Shown: positions 1-9,021, numbered from the stretch's first letter. The stretch is 64,000 nt of DNA from Paenibacillus tritici (GCF_013204885.1 NZ_JABMKX010000003.1:62001-126000); one strand, 5' to 3'. Made by a program: numbers and translations. Notes: a model not told the origin generated them from the letters alone.

Positions 1-366
1 CATATAAGAAGCTGCGACGAATCCGGCCAGATCTCCGACCACTCCCCCGCCTAGCGCCAGCACCGCAGAGCTGCGGTCCAGTCCGCCCTGAATCGCTGTC
101 GAGATGACTTCTTCATACACCGCCAGGGATTTGGATGCTTCTCCCGCCGGAATAATGTGGCTGACCACCGTATATCCGCTGCTCCGCAAGGAAGCCTCTA
201 CCTGAGCAAGATAACGCGGAGCCACTTCACTGTCGCTGACCAGCAGCAGCGGACTGCGCTGCGCGAACCCGGCCTCACTACAGCGTTCGCCTATGCTGTT
301 CAGCAGGCCGCTGCCGATATGAATAGGATAAGAACGTTCTCCCAGCTCTACTGTAATGCTGCGCAT
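1..366 (-). CDS. aroB: 3-dehydroquinate synthase, N-terminal part (runs off window)
   Basis: Second step of the shikimate pathway: converts DAHP to 3-dehydroquinate using NAD and a divalent metal. Only the first 122 residues are present; the gene is cut by the window edge, not broken. The ATG lies one base after the aroC stop, with GGAGAG inside the end of aroC as ribosome binding site. Visible family features are the glycine-rich NAD site LALGGGVVGDLAGFVAASY near residues 101-121 and PAGEASKS before it. Coupling to aroC matches the Bacillus order of chorismate genes. Confidence 0.93.
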   Translation of the reverse strand, partial: MRSITVELGERSYPIHIGSGLLNSIGERCSEAGFAQRSPLLLVSDSEVAPRYLAQVEASLRSSGYTVVSHIIPAGEASKSLAVYEEVISTAIQGGLDRSSAVLALGGGVVGDLAGFVAASYM

Positions 367-367
367 C

Positions 368-1537
368 TTAGTAGCTCTCCAGCTGAGCCAGGTAGTTATT
401 ATAGTTAGCGCGGATCTCCTCCAGGGAATCTCCGCCGAATTTGTCCAGGAACGCCTTGGCAATCTCCCAGGCAACCACATTCTCCAGGACGACACAGGCA
501 GCCGGAACGGCGCAAGCATCGGAACGTTCCACCTGGGCAGTGAAGGGTTCCTTCGTATCAATATCTACGCTCTGCAGCGGTTTATACAGCGTCGGGATCG
601 GCTTCATCACTCCGCGGACAACTACCGGCATTCCGTTGGTCATTCCGCCTTCGAACCCGCCAAGCCGGTTGCTTGCCCGGTAGTATCCCTTAGAAGCTTC
701 GTACATAATCTCGTCATGGACCTGTGAGCCGCGCAGCTTGCCGGCCTCGAATCCGATCCCGATCTCCACACCCTTGAAGGCATTGATGGACATAACCGCT
801 CCGGCAATGGCACCATCCAGCTTGCGGTCTGACTGCACATAGCTGCCAAGGCCGACAGGCAGGCCTTCGACAATACATTCCACAATCCCGCCGATGGAGT
901 CGCCTTCTTCCTTGATCTTGTCTATGTAAGCCTCCATCTTCTGCTCGGTCTCCTTGTCCACTACCCGCACAGAGGATTCTTCAGTCAACGCGATCAGCTC
1001 ATCGGCGGACAGCCCGTTAGCCGGCGCTTCAATCTCTCCGATCCGGATCACTTGTCCGGCAATCTTCACCCCGAATTCGGCAAGCAGCTGACGGGCTACT
1101 GCACCTACGGCTACTCTCGCTGCCGTCTCGCGGGCACTGGAGCGTTCCAGGACATTACGCAGATCAGTGTGGTTATACTTGAGTCCCCCGTTCAGGTCAG
1201 CATGACCGGGACGCGGACGGTTCACCCGGCGCTTCTCTTCGTCGCTGCCGGGAACCGGTTCAATATTCATAATGTTCTTCCAGTGGGTCCAGTCTTTGTT
1301 CTCCACCACAAGTGCGACCGGAGCTCCGGTGGTATAACCATGGCGCACACCGCCAACAATCTGCGCGGTATCCTTCTCAATCTGCATCCGCCGTCCACGG
1401 CCGTAGCCCTTCTGTCTGCGGTGCAGCTGGAAATTAAGCTCTTCAAAGTTAAGTGTCAAATTACTGGGCAATCCCTCAATAATGGCTGTAAGCTGGGGGC
1501 CGTGCGTTTCCCCCGCTGTTAAATAGCGTAAACTCAT
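368..1537 (-). CDS. aroC: Chorismate synthase
   Basis: Last shikimate step: EPSP to chorismate, with reduced FMN. At 389 residues it has the usual length. It opens with the family signature [16 protein letters not shown] and holds [21 protein letters not shown] and the basic [12 protein letters not shown] segment typical of the active site. A GTG 18 bases upstream gives a longer frame, but AAGGGGG sits eight bases before the ATG at 1537, so that start is preferred. It is followed immediately by aroB. Its own promoter (1599-1627) separates it from cheR. Chorismate feeds aromatic amino acids and, in the futalosine route, MqnA encoded at 4358-5218. Confidence 0.96.
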   Translation of the reverse strand: MSLRYLTAGETHGPQLTAIIEGLPSNLTLNFEELNFQLHRRQKGYGRGRRMQIEKDTAQIVGGVRHGYTTGAPVALVVENKDWTHWKNIMNIEPVPGSDEEKRRVNRPRPGHADLNGGLKYNHTDLRNVLERSSARETAARVAVGAVARQLLAEFGVKIAGQVIRIGEIEAPANGLSADELIALTEESSVRVVDKETEQKMEAYIDKIKEEGDSIGGIVECIVEGLPVGLGSYVQSDRKLDGAIAGAVMSINAFKGVEIGIGFEAGKLRGSQVHDEIMYEASKGYYRASNRLGGFEGGMTNGMPVVVRGVMKPIPTLYKPLQSVDIDTKEPFTAQVERSDACAVPAACVVLENVVAWEIAKAFLDKFGGDSLEEIRANYNNYLAQLESY

Positions 1538-1598
1538 GCTGCGTTCCCCCTTCACACTTTTAGACTGTAAACCGCTAAAATGTTAAATGTCTTTGCTT

Positions 1599-1627
1599 AT
1601 TATAGTATAGGCTCCCGGCTTTGACAA
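1599..1627 (-). promoter_or_regulatory. Sigma-A promoter for aroC-aroB
   Basis: TTGTCA (1622-1627) and a perfect TATAAT (1599-1604) with a 17-base spacer, about 60 bases before the aroC start codon. It lies just after the terminator at 1660-1704, so aroC-aroB can be a separate unit from cheR. Confidence 0.85.
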
Positions 1628-1659
1628 GAATGCAATGGCCTTATCAGCAGCAGCTCCAG

Positions 1660-1704
1660 GTACAAAACAAACGCCGCTCCTGCTCTTTCGAGTAGAAGCG
1701 GCGC
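1660..1704 (-). terminator. Rho-independent terminator after the small ORF
   Basis: GC-rich inverted repeat (GCGCCGCTTC paired with GAGCGGCGT, GAAA-like loop), followed on the minus strand by TTTGTTTTGT. It ends transcription of the small gene at 1723-1899 just before the aroC promoter. Confidence 0.8.
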
Positions 1705-1722
1705 TGCTGTGCGCGTCCCCGT

Positions 1723-1899
1723 TCAGGAGCCTGTCTCCAGCCTATCACTGCCCGGTGCAGGAAGGCGGCTGGAGGTTCTGCCTTCTTCCACGGTAAGCAG
1801 GCACTGCAGCTGCAGCTCCTCCATCCCGAGAATTTGCCCGCATTCGCGTATCGTGAGGAACCCCCGTCTATACGCGGTTATAACCATGCTTTTGTCCAT
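1723..1899 (-). CDS. Small hypothetical protein (58 aa)
   Basis: An open frame of 58 codons starting MDKSMVITAYRRGFLTIREC and ending at TGA, in the 470-base space between cheR and aroC. It is preceded by AAAGG about 11 bases before the ATG and followed by a strong terminator, so it behaves like a gene. The middle part (FLTIRECGQILGMEELQLQ) has the spacing of a helix-turn-helix, but I recognise no family. A DNA- or RNA-polymerase-binding role is only a guess. The C-terminal 15 residues are low-complexity and look disordered. Confidence 0.55.
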   Translation of the reverse strand: MDKSMVITAYRRGFLTIRECGQILGMEELQLQCLLTVEEGRTSSRLPAPGSDRLETGS

Positions 1900-2010
1900 C
1901 TGGATTAACGACCTTTCACTTGGCGTTAGGTTTCTTCCTACTTCTCATTATCACTGAAAAGCGGTTAAAGTATACCTGAGCCAAGTGATCACGCCCCAGT
2001 GCTCCAGCCG

Positions 2011-2814
2011 TTATTTCTTGCGGTAAAAGAAGGTTTCGGTAGACTCGAAGCCATACTGTGCAGGTGTGAAAATCTGCTCCGTGCTGCCCACAAACAGATA
2101 CCCTCCGGGCCGCAGACTGGCCGAGAATTTGTGGTACAGCTTATTCTTGGCTTCTTCCGTGAAATAGATCATCACATTACGGCAGATGATCAGATCAAAA
2201 CCTTCATCGAACTTATCCAGCAGCAGATTCTGCTTGCGGAAGTCAATATTCTTCTTCAATCCGTCACTGACCTTGAACACAGGGCCGTCCGGAGTGAAAT
2301 ACCGCTCCGCTACATCTTTGGGCACATCCTTCAAAGAACGCTCCAGGTACAGCCCCTGCTTCGCTTTGGCCAAAGCTCCGTCGTCGATATCTGTAGCCAG
2401 AATACCGGTCTGGGCCAGAATATTCTTGTCCGACAGGATCATCGCCAGCGTATAGGGCTCTTCCCCGGTGGAGCAGGCGGCACTCCACAGCTTCAGCCTG
2501 CGGCCGGAACGCTGGAGATCCGGCAGAATCACATCCCTGAGCACCTCCCAGCGGTTCGGGTTACGCCAGAATTCAGAGACATTGATCGTCATGCGGTCCA
2601 GGAATTCATAGAATAACGCCTTATCCTTCATCATTGCCGCAAAAAAATCATTAAACGTGTTGTACCCGTTCTTCATGCGGAGCGTCGTCAAACGCCGCTT
2701 CATCTGTGCTTCCTTATACTGGGCTAGATCAATGCCTGTGCTTTGTTTGATATTATGAATAAATCCGGTGTAATCCGGGTCCGGGGCCAATGAGGATTCT
2801 TCACGTTCAGCCAT
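2011..2814 (-). CDS. cheR: Chemotaxis protein methyltransferase CheR
   Basis: Transfers methyl groups from SAM to glutamates of chemoreceptors, tuning chemotactic adaptation. 267 residues. The N-terminal helical CheR domain carries KRRLTTLRMKNGY (39-51) and TINVSEFWRN (77-86), typical of receptor-tail recognition. The SAM-binding domain has SAACSTGEEPY at 111-121 and a later FDLIICRNVMIYF. CAGGAG precedes the ATG. It lies 27 bases from ndk, as in B. subtilis. A methyl-accepting chemotaxis protein that could be a substrate is encoded at 33064-34314. Confidence 0.95.
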   Translation of the reverse strand: MAEREESSLAPDPDYTGFIHNIKQSTGIDLAQYKEAQMKRRLTTLRMKNGYNTFNDFFAAMMKDKALFYEFLDRMTINVSEFWRNPNRWEVLRDVILPDLQRSGRRLKLWSAACSTGEEPYTLAMILSDKNILAQTGILATDIDDGALAKAKQGLYLERSLKDVPKDVAERYFTPDGPVFKVSDGLKKNIDFRKQNLLLDKFDEGFDLIICRNVMIYFTEEAKNKLYHKFSASLRPGGYLFVGSTEQIFTPAQYGFESTETFFYRKK

Positions 2815-2841
2815 AATATTCTCCTGTCTCCCGCCCGGATC

Positions 2842-3285
2842 TTACATCCAGGCTGCGATGTCTTTATCATACTGTGCCAGTTCATCCGGAGCGAAGAAAT
2901 TAGCGATTTCACGTGCTGCGCTTTCTGGCGAATCCGATCCGTGGATTAGATTAAGGGGAGTGTGGCTGGCATAATCACCGCGGATAGTGCCCGGCAATGC
3001 TTCGCCCACTTTGGTTTTGCCGATCAGCAGACGGGATAACGCTATGACATCATCGCCTTCCCATACCATGGCAAACACCGGACCCGAGGTAATGAAGCTC
3101 ACCAGCTCCGGGAAAAAGTCCTTGCCTTCATGCTCTGCGTAATGCTTCTTCGCCTGTCCCTCTGTAACGGTGATCAGCTTGGCAGCAACCAGCTTGAATC
3201 CCTTGTCCTCCAGGCGGGTAACAATGCGCCCGATTAACCCGCGCTGTACACCGTCCGGTTTGATCATCAGATACGTTTGTTCCAT
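2842..3285 (-). CDS. ndk: Nucleoside diphosphate kinase
   Basis: Balances (d)NTP pools by moving the gamma phosphate through a phosphohistidine. 147 residues, the family length. The catalytic His115 is in [15 protein letters not shown] lies near the N-terminus. A TTG-initiated longer frame exists, but TTGGAGAG is the ribosome binding site of the ATG GAA CAA start at 3285. It heads a likely ndk-cheR unit with its own promoter at 3338-3366. Confidence 0.97.
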   Translation of the reverse strand: MEQTYLMIKPDGVQRGLIGRIVTRLEDKGFKLVAAKLITVTEGQAKKHYAEHEGKDFFPELVSFITSGPVFAMVWEGDDVIALSRLLIGKTKVGEALPGTIRGDYASHTPLNLIHGSDSPESAAREIANFFAPDELAQYDKDIAAWM

Positions 3286-3337
3286 AGAGTCACTCTCCAA
3301 TTCCCCTTATTCTAATGAATAGGCTGTTTATGGTCAC

Positions 3338-3366
3338 ATATTATCAGAAACCCCGGCATCTGTGAA
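3338..3366 (-). promoter_or_regulatory. Sigma-A promoter for ndk-cheR
   Basis: TTCACA (3361-3366), 17-base spacer and TAATAT (3338-3343) with TG one base upstream (extended -10). It lies 53 bases before the ndk start codon. Confidence 0.6.
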
Positions 3367-3392
3367 CGTAAATTTGCATGTGTGTTATAAGT

Positions 3393-4361
3393 CTAATACG
3401 CGCGGCCGGTAATAAAAAAGGCGATGTCGCGCAAATTGCGCTTAGTCCGGTTGCGGGGCAGCTGGTCCAGCGCTTCTAGCGCCTTGGCGATATAGCGGGA
3501 AGCCAGCTCCTCCGCACGGGATATCCCTTCTCCGGAGAGAATCAGATCAATGGCCCGTCCAGCCCCGCTGCTGCCTTTCCGAATCCGGTCAAGCTCTTCG
3601 AGCAGCCCCTCGCGGAGCCTCGCATCCTGCAGGCTGTAGATCACTGGCAGTGTGATATTCCCCTGCCGCATATCACTTCCCGGAGGCTTACCGATTTGCT
3701 TCTCCGTTCCGGAGAGATCGAGCAGATCATCACGGATTTGAAACGCCATACCTACGTTGTATCCGTAATTATAGAGCAGCCGTGCCGTTTCCGGCTCCGC
3801 ATCCGCTGCCAGAGCGCCAAGCTGACAGCTGACGGCAATCAGCAGCGCTGTCTTGCGGCGGATTCTCCGCAGATAATGGCGCACACTCTGCCCGCTGTTG
3901 AAGAAATCGCGGATCTGCTCCATCTCTCCGATGGACATCTCTACCATGGCTTTGGAGAGAATCTGATGAATCAGGGGATTCTTCAGCCCCGAAGTCATCA
4001 CGAGGGCCTTGGCATAAATATAGTCCCCGGTATACATGGCGATCTTGTCGCCCCATTTCGCCTTGACGGTCGGCTCTCCCCGCCGGAGATCCGCATCGTC
4101 AATGACATCATCGTGAACCAGCGAGGCGCTATGAATCAGCTCCAGCGGGATCGCCACGCGCTTCAGCTTATCAAGGTCATATTCTCCGAATTTGCCGCCC
4201 ATCAGGACGAATACCGGCCGGAGACGCTTGCCTCCTGCTTTGAGCAGGTGCAGCGAGGTTTCGCTGAGCAGGTCATCGTCCCCCTGGACGCTGCGGTACA
4301 GCTCTTTCTCAATCTGATCCATGTCTTTGTTCAGCAAGCCGAACATTTGCAGTCGCTTCAT
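3393..4361 (-). CDS. hepT: Heptaprenyl diphosphate synthase, catalytic subunit (component II)
   Basis: Builds the C35 side chain of menaquinone from FPP and IPP together with the HepS subunit. 322 residues from the ATG that overlaps the mqnA stop in ATGA. The first aspartate-rich motif DDVIDD is at 84-89, and the second, DDLLD, at 211-215. KAGGKRLRP near 41-49 binds IPP. It is the last gene of the quinone operon hepS-menG-ubiA-ubiX-mqnA-hepT. The longer frame beginning MEPQSADTG has no ribosome binding site and is not preferred. Confidence 0.94.
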   Translation of the reverse strand: MKRLQMFGLLNKDMDQIEKELYRSVQGDDDLLSETSLHLLKAGGKRLRPVFVLMGGKFGEYDLDKLKRVAIPLELIHSASLVHDDVIDDADLRRGEPTVKAKWGDKIAMYTGDYIYAKALVMTSGLKNPLIHQILSKAMVEMSIGEMEQIRDFFNSGQSVRHYLRRIRRKTALLIAVSCQLGALAADAEPETARLLYNYGYNVGMAFQIRDDLLDLSGTEKQIGKPPGSDMRQGNITLPVIYSLQDARLREGLLEELDRIRKGSSGAGRAIDLILSGEGISRAEELASRYIAKALEALDQLPRNRTKRNLRDIAFFITGRAY

Positions 4362-5218
4362 TCTTTCACCCGTGTCAGCAGATTGTGGCTCCAAAGCTCC
4401 ATCTTCACTTCCTGCGGCAGCAGGCCCATGTCATAGGCATAGCGGAAATAGAGGTTCAGACCTTCCTGCTGCCTTTCCCCAAAGTCATAACATAAATTAC
4501 GGAAGTAATCATTCCAATAGGAGGTTGTGCCTCCGATAGTGCAGCAGGCTTCTTGAATTACAGGTCCCAGATTACTCAGGCCGCGTCTCTTGCTTAGCTC
4601 GAAGGCTTCCGCAATCTCGGCAATAGCCTCCGGATTACGGGCTGCCGCCGCCCGGTTAACCGCCCATACGGCAAAGGTCATGCTACAGCCCGTCCATTCC
4701 TTCCACAGCCCGCCCAAATCCGTTACATGATATCCCTGATCCTGCCACGAAGCGCGGATGGCATGATCACCAATCAGCAGGCAGGCATCCCCCTGGTTCA
4801 TCATAACGTTCAGATCGGGATCGGCACTGATGTACTCCGGGCTTGCACCTATGGCCTTGTGCATCAGAATCTTCAGCAGATTAACTGAGGTAGCCGAGGT
4901 ATTCGTTACGGCGATCCTTGCATTACCTATTTGATGTACCGGCATTTTGGAGAAAAGAAAAATAGATTTGACCGGCCCGTCCGCACTGACGGACAGGCCG
5001 GGAAGCAGCACCAGCCGGTCGCTGGCTGCTGCATAGGCGAAGGAGGATAAAGCGCCTACATGGATATCCCCCGCTGCCATCCCCCGGTTAAGGACAGCCG
5101 GTACTTCACTCACCATTTCTGCAGGAAAACTTAAAGAAGAAGGATGGAAATGATGATAGACCGGCCATGAATTGGTATAGCTGATTTTGCCGATAACGGT
5201 GCGTTCCGGCTGTGTCAT
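4358..5218 (-). CDS. mqnA: Menaquinone biosynthesis protein MqnA (chorismate dehydratase)
   Basis: MqnA dehydrates chorismate to 3-[(1-carboxyvinyl)oxy]benzoate, the first committed step of the futalosine route. 286 residues with the periplasmic-binding-protein-like fold of the MqnA/MqnD family. The opening IGKISYTNSWPVYHHF and GDIHVGALSSFAYA fit MqnA-type substrate sites. The start has AGGATG with AAGG just upstream, three bases after the ubiX stop. It lies inside the hep/menG operon, where B. subtilis, which uses the o-succinylbenzoate route, has no such gene. MqnB, C, D, E and a UbiD-type decarboxylase are not in this window. Confidence 0.85.
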   Translation of the reverse strand: MTQPERTVIGKISYTNSWPVYHHFHPSSLSFPAEMVSEVPAVLNRGMAAGDIHVGALSSFAYAAASDRLVLLPGLSVSADGPVKSIFLFSKMPVHQIGNARIAVTNTSATSVNLLKILMHKAIGASPEYISADPDLNVMMNQGDACLLIGDHAIRASWQDQGYHVTDLGGLWKEWTGCSMTFAVWAVNRAAAARNPEAIAEIAEAFELSKRRGLSNLGPVIQEACCTIGGTTSYWNDYFRNLCYDFGERQQEGLNLYFRYAYDMGLLPQEVKMELWSHNLLTRVKE

Positions 5219-5221
5219 CCT

Positions 5222-5824
5222 TCATTCCCCCCATCTGCGAAATAAAGTATGTTCGATATTGAAGCTGTCAAGCACCTTCCCGACCATGAAATTCACCAGG
5301 TCATCCATGGTCGAAGGTCCATAATAGAATGCCGGCATCGCCGGAATCAGCTTGACGCCCATGCGGGACAGCTTGAGCATATTCTCCAGATGGATAGCAT
5401 GCAGCGGAGTCTCCCGCGGAACAAGGACGAGCGGACGGCCTTCCTTCAGCATGACATCCGCAGCCCGTGTCATCAGATTATCCGAGCTGCCATGTGCTAC
5501 AGCAGACAGTGTTCCCATGGAGCATGGCATAATAATCATGCCCTCCGTCCGGAAGGAGCCACTGGCAATCGAAGCGCCGATATCCTGTACAGGGTGATAC
5601 AGAAGAGAACCGGGATAGCTGCCGAACAGCCCGGTTAACAAGCCTTCCCGGTCGGAGACAGCATAGCCCAGTTCTTCCTTGAAGACACGCCAGCCCGCAC
5701 CACTCACCACCAGATGTACCGTGTAACCGAGCGAGAGAAGCGTCTCTGTCAGCCGGATGCCATAGACCGCCCCGCTGGCGCCGGTAATGCCGACCACGAA
5801 GTTTCGAGTCTTAAGTTCAGTCAT
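5222..5824 (-). CDS. ubiX: UbiX family flavin prenyltransferase
   Basis: Joins a dimethylallyl group to FMN, giving the prenyl-FMN cofactor used by UbiD-type decarboxylases. 200 residues. VGITGASGAVYGIRL at the N-terminus is the FMN-binding start; MPCSMGTLSAVAHG and VPRETPLHAIHL are conserved UbiX segments. It overlaps ubiA by ATGA and is three bases from mqnA. In futalosine organisms, UbiX/UbiD homologues remove the carboxyl group of the naphthoate ring, which fits this operon. No UbiD partner is in the window. Confidence 0.9.
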   Translation of the reverse strand: MTELKTRNFVVGITGASGAVYGIRLTETLLSLGYTVHLVVSGAGWRVFKEELGYAVSDREGLLTGLFGSYPGSLLYHPVQDIGASIASGSFRTEGMIIMPCSMGTLSAVAHGSSDNLMTRAADVMLKEGRPLVLVPRETPLHAIHLENMLKLSRMGVKLIPAMPAFYYGPSTMDDLVNFMVGKVLDSFNIEHTLFRRWGE

Positions 5825-6696
5825 TTGTAGAACTGCACCACCAGGTCAATCAGAGTAAAGGAAAAGACAACAATGCTCAGCACGCCGTTCATCGTAAAGA
5901 ATGCCGTCTGCAGCTTGCTCAGATCACTCGGAGACACGATATAGTGCTCATAAAACATAATAATATAGGCAATCAGCATACCGGCGACATACCACCAGCT
6001 CAAATCGGTAATAAAGAGCAGCGAGATGAAACCAAGGGCCGTCAGCAGATGAAAGACCTTGGCAATGCCGAGCGCACGGGCTACTCCGAAGCGGACCGGT
6101 ATGGAATACAGACCTTCCTTCCGGTCGAAGTCAACATCCTGACAGGAATAGATGATATCAAAGCCCGCTGTCCAGAACACGATGGTGAAATAAAAAATCA
6201 TGGCTGTCCCGTCCACCGTTCCTGTAACTGCTACCCAGCCGCCGAGCGGGGCAAGGGCAATCGTAAGGCCGAGGATCAGGTGACAAGCCCAGGTGAAGCG
6301 TTTGGTGAACGAATAGAAGACCAGCAGGAACACAGCGATCGGCAGCAGCTTCGCCGACAACGGATTAAGCTTGAAGGCCGCCCAGAACAGCAAAAAGAAC
6401 GAGAACGCGATAAACAGCGATACTTCTCCAACCTTCAACAGTCCTGCCGGGATGGCTCTCCCCGCTGTCCGGGGATTCTTCGCATCACTGATCCGGTCAA
6501 TTAACCGGTTAAGCCCCATGGCCGCGCTGCGTGCGCCGAACATGGCAATAATCACCCAGCCGATCTGGCTCCAGGAGGGCAGTTCACCAAACATAACTAC
6601 AGAACCCAGCAAAGCTCCCATAAACGCAAAGGGCAGGGCAAATACCGTATGCTCGAACTTGATCATTTGTAAAAAGATGCCGATTTTCTTAACCAT
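5821..6696 (-). CDS. UbiA family polyprenyltransferase (MqnP-like)
   Basis: Membrane enzyme that attaches the polyprenyl chain to the aromatic ring of a quinone precursor. About 291 residues with eight to nine hydrophobic segments. The two aspartate-rich sites are NRLIDRISDAKNPRT (first) and QDVDFDRKEG (second). The ATG at 6696 overlaps the menG stop by eight bases, with GGAG seven bases before it. Given mqnA and ubiX beside it, the likely substrate is 1,4-dihydroxy-6-naphthoate (MqnP role) rather than 4-hydroxybenzoate; that is inference from context. Confidence 0.88.
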   Translation of the reverse strand: MVKKIGIFLQMIKFEHTVFALPFAFMGALLGSVVMFGELPSWSQIGWVIIAMFGARSAAMGLNRLIDRISDAKNPRTAGRAIPAGLLKVGEVSLFIAFSFFLLFWAAFKLNPLSAKLLPIAVFLLVFYSFTKRFTWACHLILGLTIALAPLGGWVAVTGTVDGTAMIFYFTIVFWTAGFDIIYSCQDVDFDRKEGLYSIPVRFGVARALGIAKVFHLLTALGFISLLFITDLSWWYVAGMLIAYIIMFYEHYIVSPSDLSKLQTAFFTMNGVLSIVVFSFTLIDLVVQFYK

Positions 6697-7441
6697 TACA
6701 GTTCTCCTTGAGTCCAATATGTAATGCCGCGATGCCACCGTTCAAGGGGAACGATTCCACTTTGGTAAGTCCGGTATCCCGGAAGATCACTTCCAGCTGT
6801 TCCCTGTCCGGGAATAACGCGAGGGATTCAGGAAGCCATTTATATTGTTCATACCGCTTGGCGAAAAGCCTGCCCAGCAGCGGAAGCACACGCTGGAAAT
6901 AAAAATAATAGATGCCTTTGAACGGCTGCTTCATCGGCTTGGACAGCTCCAGGCACACCACCATTCCGCCCGGCTTCACCACACGCTTCATCTCGTTCAG
7001 CACCTGAACGGGATCAGGCACATTGCGGAGCCCAAAGCCGATTGTGGCGTAGTCGAAGGAATTGTCGCCGAACGGCAGCTCCATCGCATTGCCTTGAATC
7101 AGGGAGATGCGGTCCTGGAGTCCCCGCGCTTCCACCTTGCGCCGTCCTACCTCCAGCATACCTGCGCTGAAGTCCAGCCCCATTACACATCCGGTCTCAC
7201 TGGCATCCGCCAGGGCAATGCTCCAGTCGCAGGTTCCGCAGCAGAGGTCCACTGCCGAGTCCCCGCGCTTCATGCCCATCTTGCGCATGGTGAACTTCCG
7301 CCATGCCTTGTGGCGGCGGAAGCTCAGAATATCATTCATCAGATCGTATTTGCCGGCAATGCTCTCAAATACCGAATGGACAAACTGCTCCTTCGGCTTG
7401 TCGCCCTGCTCACCTATTACGGTAGCTTTATCTACTGTCAT
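6689..7441 (-). CDS. menG: Demethylmenaquinone methyltransferase
   Basis: Last step of menaquinone synthesis: SAM-dependent C-methylation of the ring (UbiE/MenG family). 250 residues. Family signatures are YDLMNDILSFRRHKAWR near 33-49, the SAM motif AVDLCCGTCDWSIAL near 63-77, and FGLRNVPD. In B. subtilis this gene lies between hepS and hepT. Here three quinone genes are inserted between menG and hepT. Three bases separate it from hepS. Confidence 0.94.
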   Translation of the reverse strand: MTVDKATVIGEQGDKPKEQFVHSVFESIAGKYDLMNDILSFRRHKAWRKFTMRKMGMKRGDSAVDLCCGTCDWSIALADASETGCVMGLDFSAGMLEVGRRKVEARGLQDRISLIQGNAMELPFGDNSFDYATIGFGLRNVPDPVQVLNEMKRVVKPGGMVVCLELSKPMKQPFKGIYYFYFQRVLPLLGRLFAKRYEQYKWLPESLALFPDREQLEVIFRDTGLTKVESFPLNGGIAALHIGLKENCNG

Positions 7442-7444
7442 TCT

Positions 7445-8314
7445 CTAACCCTCCACGGCAGCTTGTCCGGAAATTTTCATTTGCAGAAGAAGGCGGTCCA
7501 GTGCAGCTCTAAGCTGGCCGGCCAGTTCCTCGTCCCTGATGCCCTGCAGCAGTCCCTGAATGGACTCAAGCGACCCGTGCAGCTTGTCCGTCAGCTGGGC
7601 ATCGCATTTACATCTCAGCTTAAGCTTCTTCCAGTCCTTAATATCCAGCGTCTGACCCTGAAGCTGCTGACGCTCCTCTTCGGTGGCCGACTCCATCACC
7701 CTCCAGTAGGCATAGCCCCCCAGCGCACTTGCCGGGGCTGCTCCCCGGCGCAATTCCTGCGCTACAGTCTCGCACTGGCTGAATTCAACCAGCAGCTTCT
7801 CCCAGATGTCTCTCAGCGATTCTTCAATCATCGGTGTAAAAGAAAGAAACAGCCGCATATTGAGCTGTACCGTGTGCTTCAAGTATTGTTCAGCCGGGAC
7901 AAGCCTTCCGCTCATCTGGCCGTACAGATTGGCCTTCATCACGTTGAAATCAGCGATAGCCGCGCTTAACATACCCACCATCTCAATCTGTCCCTGTCTC
8001 GCGAGCAGATGGTAGAACCAGCTGCTGAAGTAATCACCGGCCAGTACTTTGAGCTGGCGGGTGCGCATGACATCGCCCCCGGGCTCATCCTGATAACGGT
8101 CGATGCTCTCATGGGTATCCAGTCCAAGCTGGACAAGGCTGGTCACCAGCGTGAACAGCTCCCCCTGCTGGAATCCGGTCCCCCGGCTGCAGCCCAGAAA
8201 AATATATAACAAATGACCCCGCCCGTCTGAGAACGGCGGCAGTTCCGTATGCCGCTGAATCATGTCGTAGTCGGTGTAGGGTTTAGCCAGTTGCGGTATG
8301 CGGTACGGTTTCAT
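7445..8314 (-). CDS. hepS: Heptaprenyl diphosphate synthase, component I
   Basis: Non-catalytic helical subunit that sets the chain length of HepT. 289 residues from ATG AAA CCG at 8314, which has GGAGG five bases upstream; an ATG 18 bases earlier has no such site. It lacks aspartate-rich prenyltransferase motifs, as expected for component I. LDTHESIDRYQ and LAGDYFSSWFYHLLA match HepS-type proteins. It is first in the quinone operon and has an extended -10 promoter upstream. Confidence 0.88.
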   Translation of the reverse strand: MKPYRIPQLAKPYTDYDMIQRHTELPPFSDGRGHLLYIFLGCSRGTGFQQGELFTLVTSLVQLGLDTHESIDRYQDEPGGDVMRTRQLKVLAGDYFSSWFYHLLARQGQIEMVGMLSAAIADFNVMKANLYGQMSGRLVPAEQYLKHTVQLNMRLFLSFTPMIEESLRDIWEKLLVEFSQCETVAQELRRGAAPASALGGYAYWRVMESATEEERQQLQGQTLDIKDWKKLKLRCKCDAQLTDKLHGSLESIQGLLQGIRDEELAGQLRAALDRLLLQMKISGQAAVEG

Positions 8315-8368
8315 TTCAGCCTCCGAAGCCATTGACGTTTGACTATATCTTTGTTCACAATCTTGTCT

Positions 8369-8377
8369 ATTATATCA
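8369..8377 (-). promoter_or_regulatory. Extended -10 promoter for the quinone operon
   Basis: TGATATAAT on the minus strand (TATAAT at 8369-8374 with TG one base upstream), 55 bases before the hepS start. No good -35 at the usual distance; GTGACA lies only 13 bases up. Confidence 0.55.
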
Positions 8378-8428
8378 CATGTTTTTTTGTCACGCACGGT
8401 TGATGCATTCCAGTTTCATTTACCCGTA

Positions 8429-8968
8429 TTAGGGATAAATGAACTGCTTTTTCCACAGCTCGCTTTCACTAATGCGGAATCCGTTCTTAAGCGGGTCAGG
8501 AAGGGGGGTATTGCCTGCATTCCGGAGTGTTTCCTGCAGCTGAGGAGTCCATTCACTCCGGCGGATGTCTCCGGCAAGGAGCAGGCGGCGGGTATTCAGC
8601 CATTGATCCTCTGCCACTACACGCAGCAGCAGCTGATCCACGTTCCCCGTCTCCTGAATGGCGAAAGCGATAGCCAGAGCCATATTCTGATATAGCTCCT
8701 GCGGTTCATGGGCATCACCGTTCACCTTCAGATCCAGGGACAATACGCCGTTCTCCCAGCCGGCCTTGTCAATCATCAGACTAAATGGAATCCCGCTAAG
8801 CGCATCCACCAGATTATCATCCTCCAGGATCACAGCACCTGGTCCGATAGTCTGCAGCACGCCATAATTCCCCCGGGCAGTTAGAGCGTTGCCGGCCAGC
8901 TGCGGCAGCACCAGAGTAGTGGCCGCACTGAGCATTATTGCCGTTCCGATTAGCCAGTTCCGGTTCAT
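8429..8968 (-). CDS. Hypothetical exported or membrane-anchored protein
   Basis: 179 residues from the ATG at 8968, with GGGAGG seven bases upstream. An N-terminal hydrophobic stretch (WLIGTAIMLSAATTLVL, about 4-20) is either a signal peptide or an anchor. The rest is soluble and mixed alpha/beta, with no motif I can name. It sits between hepS and mtrB, where B. subtilis carries folE or nothing. I do not recognise the family. Confidence 0.75.
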   Translation of the reverse strand: MNRNWLIGTAIMLSAATTLVLPQLAGNALTARGNYGVLQTIGPGAVILEDDNLVDALSGIPFSLMIDKAGWENGVLSLDLKVNGDAHEPQELYQNMALAIAFAIQETGNVDQLLLRVVAEDQWLNTRRLLLAGDIRRSEWTPQLQETLRNAGNTPLPDPLKNGFRISESELWKKQFIYP

Positions 8969-9021
8969 GACAAGCCTCCCTTGCTCCAACCTGTAATACT
9001 CATGTTTCTAGTTATATTTTG

